Of a stretch of DNA of 23,464 bases, positions 20,453-23,464 are shown piece by piece. A model generated the notes under the pieces. It was not told the origin of the DNA and searched no databases. It worked only from the letters and a program-made list of their open reading frames with translations. Positions within the stretch are counted from its first letter, which is position 1; the number at the start of each line of letters is the position of its first letter. The stretch is taken from contig JAYMSP010002579.1 in assembly GCA_036897095.1 (NCBI GenBank), positions 1 through 23,464 of the forward strand, in the 5' to 3' direction. Made by a program: the position numbers and the translations under genes. This DNA is from Plantago elongata. Taxonomy: Eukaryota; Streptophyta; Magnoliopsida; Lamiales; Plantaginaceae.

Positions 20453-22080
20453 TAGGACATCCTACGTAGCGAGTCATCGACTAGTCAAAGGCTCAGAACC
20501 ATATGCAGACCGGGAAATTGATTTGTTTAGGATGGAGGAGATAACGGCCATTAAAATTGTGCTCCCCATAAAGGGAAATTAATTGATGCATTCACATGAA
20601 CCAAAAGGAAGTGGTTAAGGAGCACTAATTAAGCGCGGTGTAATTATGAGGCGAATTAAAACTTACTACTATAATTTGGAGCGTGTACCTATCAGTATTA
20701 ATTAATTAGTTTTCTCAATAGGAGACCCAATAGCCGCCACCTGATAAGACGTGTCGTGGACCTCGTGGTGTATGTGTATCACATGTCACCGTATAAACGA
20801 GTAAAGACCATCGAAGTTGCCATTAGTATTGATTTCGGTACGTGACTAATTTTTGGTATTAGTTATTCTATTTATAATTAAAATCAAGAAATTTGAAAAG
20901 GAATATCAGATAAAATAGAGACCAAATTAATAGAAGCTTGAAATTAAATTGTATTTCATCAACTGAAATTGAACTGAATTGAATTTAAATAATATATAAA
21001 TTATAATTAAATCGAATTGAATTAAATTTAATTTGAAAAAAACACAACCATAATACATCATAATGGGTCAAGTATATCACTTGTATAAAAAAACATTATA
21101 TTTATTATTGCTCATGTAAAAATTAAAATCGTGAATCGTGTTTAGTTCGATATCGTACTCACTTGCACAATTCAAGCGTTATTGTTTGCGTACCTGCCGT
21201 ATAAAAACCACTAATCTCCCACTCTTACAGTTCGTGACACCTTAGATTATGTAGAATAGAGTTTATTCTGATCTAATCAATAAGATATATAGCACAAATA
21301 TGTATTTATAGAATAGATATAATCTTCTAGAAATCTCGTAACAGTTAGAACTATAACAGTCTAATCCAATACTAACTCTTGTACATTTATTTTTTAACAA
21401 ATTTTTTAATTTTCTCTCACTAATTAAATTGCAAAACCTCATTTATTTAGTTGTTAGATTTTGCACTTAAGCTTTCACACTTCCTTAATTTGTGATTGAC
21501 CCTGACCCATAATCATTCAACGTAATTATTTACGCACTTTGTCTTGGGCATATGTGAGTTCTCAACGATTCTGGTTTAGATAAGTGCACAATTAGTTTTC
21601 TAAATTACAAAGATGAATGTTATCGTAATTCACCAAGACTAGTCAGTTTTCCATTGCACAAAAGAAGCATTTTATACGAGATTTCGGTCCTTGCATTCTC
21701 ACATGCTTTTCTCTAAGAAAACCACTTTCAAGTTCCACTCTCTCAAGGATCCCTTTGTCACCGTATCAATATCTAAATCCTTTCATTTTCCTACCAGACA
21801 ATCAAATTTAACATGCAAATATCTACGTGACCATTTTATAACATGTTTAATTTGAATATAAAAATAATAGATAGCTACATAAACACCGGAATATGAATTT
21901 CAATTTTGATAAAATGAAGATATTCCTTCAACTAGGCAGAAGATTCATATCTACGACCTCAATAGTTATATTAACAAGGAAAGTGTATAATTTATTTTAG
22001 AAATATAATAAAAATTAATAGTGAGTTATTAAAAATATCGAATAATGTTTCATTGTACATAATTATACATACCTAACAAC
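20453..22080. other. Intergenic DNA, no gene seen
   Basis: No coding region is recognised. The stretch contains GACGTGTC near 20749 (ABRE-like) and a decayed copy of the pentamer-repeat arm at 20961-21040. The remainder is AT-rich. Confidence 0.5.
20961..21040. repeat. Decayed second copy of the pentamer-repeat arm
   Basis: This segment aligns with the right arm at 20309-20385: GAAATTGAACTGAATTGAAT, then an ATATAAATTATAATTAAATCG block, then GAATTGAATTAAATTT. It lacks a partner arm nearby, so it may be a truncated copy of the same family. Confidence 0.55.
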
Positions 22081-22089
22081 AACATTAAC

Positions 22090-22373
22090 CATGATGCCTC
22101 CTTGGTGCATGGTCTTGAAGCAGCTTGGTACCGTAGAATCCCAAGAATCGTAGTGGAAACAAATTCGGAGACGGTATTCGCTTTGATATCTGATTTGATC
22201 CCCCACAGGAGGAGGTTAATGAGATCGTCAACCATTGCGAAGAACTCTTAAAGATGTCGAGGGACATAGAAGTCAGGAAAATGGATAAGAAGGCAAATAT
22301 ATATGTCGATCATATTGCTTCGTTAGGATATCAATTAATAGAAGATCTTGATCTTCCCCATCTACATATGTAA
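22090..22373 (+). pseudogene. Relic of LINE-type reverse transcriptase RNase H domain (RVT_3-like)
   Basis: This is a C-terminal fragment of the RNase H domain found at the end of plant non-LTR retrotransposon polyproteins, which degrades RNA in RNA-DNA hybrids. The frame starting near 22090 reads HGLEAAW (22108-22128), then IVVETNSETVFALIS, matching the usual helix followed by the ETDS catalytic strand. The catalytic Asp is replaced by Asn. A frameshift at about 22200-22212 moves to a second frame reading EVNEIVNHCEELLK, then RDIEVRKMDKKAN, then VDHIASLGYQ, and a stop at 22371-22373. These correspond to the usual final helix, the EANxxAD segment with its Asp, and the LG motif. The N-terminal half of the domain and all upstream polyprotein are missing. 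It could instead be a stand-alone RNase H-like pseudogene. Confidence 0.65.
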
Positions 22374-22539
22374 TTTCAATTTTTTTAGCTGAGATTTTAA
22401 CTTTCCAGCTTATTTATGTCATTAGTTACCAATTAAAAAGAAATAAAGGATGCCTCTAAATTCGTTTCCTAATCAATTGTGATTCACTGGCGTTAACAAC
22501 ATCCAAACATCTCTCCCACATAATTAAGTCACATATTGT

Positions 22540-22960
22540 ACGTCTAACGATCACTGATCGAATTACATTGCGATTGTGTTCTTACATGATTAAACCCGCC
22601 GGACCACAACTTCAAATCCGGATCCATATGACCAGGTCCAGAACCCGAAGAGATGGATAATAATGCGAAGAAAGCAAAGAAGGGTAGATGGGGTGGGGTG
22701 TCAGGCCCCCACGTGGAGTAAGTAAACATTACGTGGTGTCTGAGTTGAAGGAGACACTCACTTGTGGGACCAGACCGGTCAAATCCAACTAGTTCGCCCC
22801 ACAAGTTTTGTGTGCTGCCCGGTCTGCCCGTACAGACCCATTTTTAACTTCTTGGCCGGTGACTCCGGTCTGTGGACCCTAAACCGGTTCTGCTCCTGCC
22901 ACCTGGGGTTGGGTCTATCTCCTTTTTCACCATTCAAGTTTTACTGCGGGGTGAAAATGT
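22540..22960. other. GC-richer intergenic block, possible promoter region
   Basis: GC content rises clearly over about 420 bases between AT-rich flanks. The block contains ACGTGG motifs (listed separately), CCGG-containing words such as ACCGGTC and GGCCGG, and GTGGGACC. Open frames on both strands show no known domain and probably result from fewer stop codons. It may belong to the promoter of a gene beyond the right edge. Confidence 0.4.
22709..22738. promoter_or_regulatory. Paired ABRE/G-box motifs
   Basis: CCACGTGG (22709-22716, a palindromic G-box) and ACGTGGTG (22731-22738, an ABRE) have their ACGT cores 20 bases apart. Two ABREs at close spacing are a known arrangement in abscisic-acid-responsive plant promoters bound by bZIP (ABF) factors. 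No adjacent gene is visible within the window, so the role is inferred. Confidence 0.45.
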
Positions 22961-22964
22961 AATT

Positions 22965-23464
22965 AAAATTCGAAATAGCTGACGTAGGTGTTTGAGTGTT
23001 CGGGTGGGGAAAGTAGGGTTTTTATCAGTGATGGCTAAGCGGCGCAGATTTTTTTATAAGGAAATGGTGTAAAGTAATAATATTAAATTGCTAATTTATT
23101 CTGTTTTTGGGGGTGTGGGAAATTTTTGACTTTTGCAGCTATGTGTGATCATTTGATGGATAGATTAGATTGGATGGGTAAGATGGAAGACGGTACGTCT
23201 GATCTCATTTGTCTCTTTCACTGCGTAAGATTCACCACTTATTGCTACTTTTATTCCCTATACTCTACTCCTTTTTACAGCCCCCTATCATATTCACGCA
23301 CTAGTTAGCACTACCTTTATTTCTTTCCCTACTTATATAAATTTCATATAACTTCTAATAATTATATAAAAATTTAAAGTTAATGTATGTACACAAAGTA
23401 GAAGGGTGGAATACCATTTATACTTATTTAAATATATATGACCAATGTGATACATATATATATA
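22965..23464. other. AT-rich right edge, no confirmed gene
   Basis: An ATG at 23031 opens only a 13-codon frame (MAKRRRFFYKEMV). A splice-acceptor-like stretch, TTTTTGACTTTTGCAG, ends at 23139 and a donor-like GG|GTAAGA lies near 23176. Together these could mark short first exons of a gene running off the right edge, but nothing confirms it. The window ends in a TA-rich tract (23451-23464). Confidence 0.3.

Noticed and set aside
22050..22267. Two minus-strand open frames of about 60 codons
   Set aside because: They lie opposite the RNase H relic, which matches a known domain on the + strand.

Overview
The window looks like nuclear DNA from a flowering plant, most likely a eudicot. It is strongly AT-rich, has no operon-like packing or Shine-Dalgarno signals, carries many transposon remnants, and contains one GC-rich intronless AP2/ERF gene of plant type. 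I could not narrow the species.

Only one gene is convincingly intact: a 140-residue ethylene-response-factor repressor on the minus strand (14226-14648). It has a complete AP2/ERF DNA-binding domain and two EAR-type repression motifs. A TATA-like box and a pyrimidine-rich leader with short CCAAA repeats lie just upstream.

The rest is intergenic DNA and mobile-element debris. From left to right: AT-rich DNA with a (TA)n tract; a GC-rich four-copy minisatellite (1368-1606); a zone of diverged ~60-bp repeats (about 1988-2910); two related Harbinger-like MITEs in opposite orientation (5307-5559 and 5605-5847) that form a long hairpin; a third, shorter MITE with the same ends (8993-9141); a TCCGA-rich decayed stretch (about 10200-10915); an internally deleted Ty1/copia retrotransposon with a 5-bp target duplication and a broken gag (11717-12914); then the ERF gene. 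Downstream (on the + strand) come a repeat-rich region built on a 21-bp motif with a ~100-bp higher-order period (about 16730-18010) and a possible minus-strand exon (17359-17543); a foldback-type element of pentamer repeats (19743-20452); a frameshifted relic of a LINE-type RNase H (22090-22373); and a GC-richer stretch with two ABRE/G-box motifs (22709-22738) that may belong to the promoter of a gene beyond the right edge.

No tRNA, rRNA, CRISPR or complete autonomous transposon was found. The genes do not form a pathway. The window is best read as one regulatory gene set in a transposon-rich intergenic landscape. The structures most likely to be undescribed are the MITE pair, the 21-bp higher-order repeat and the foldback element.
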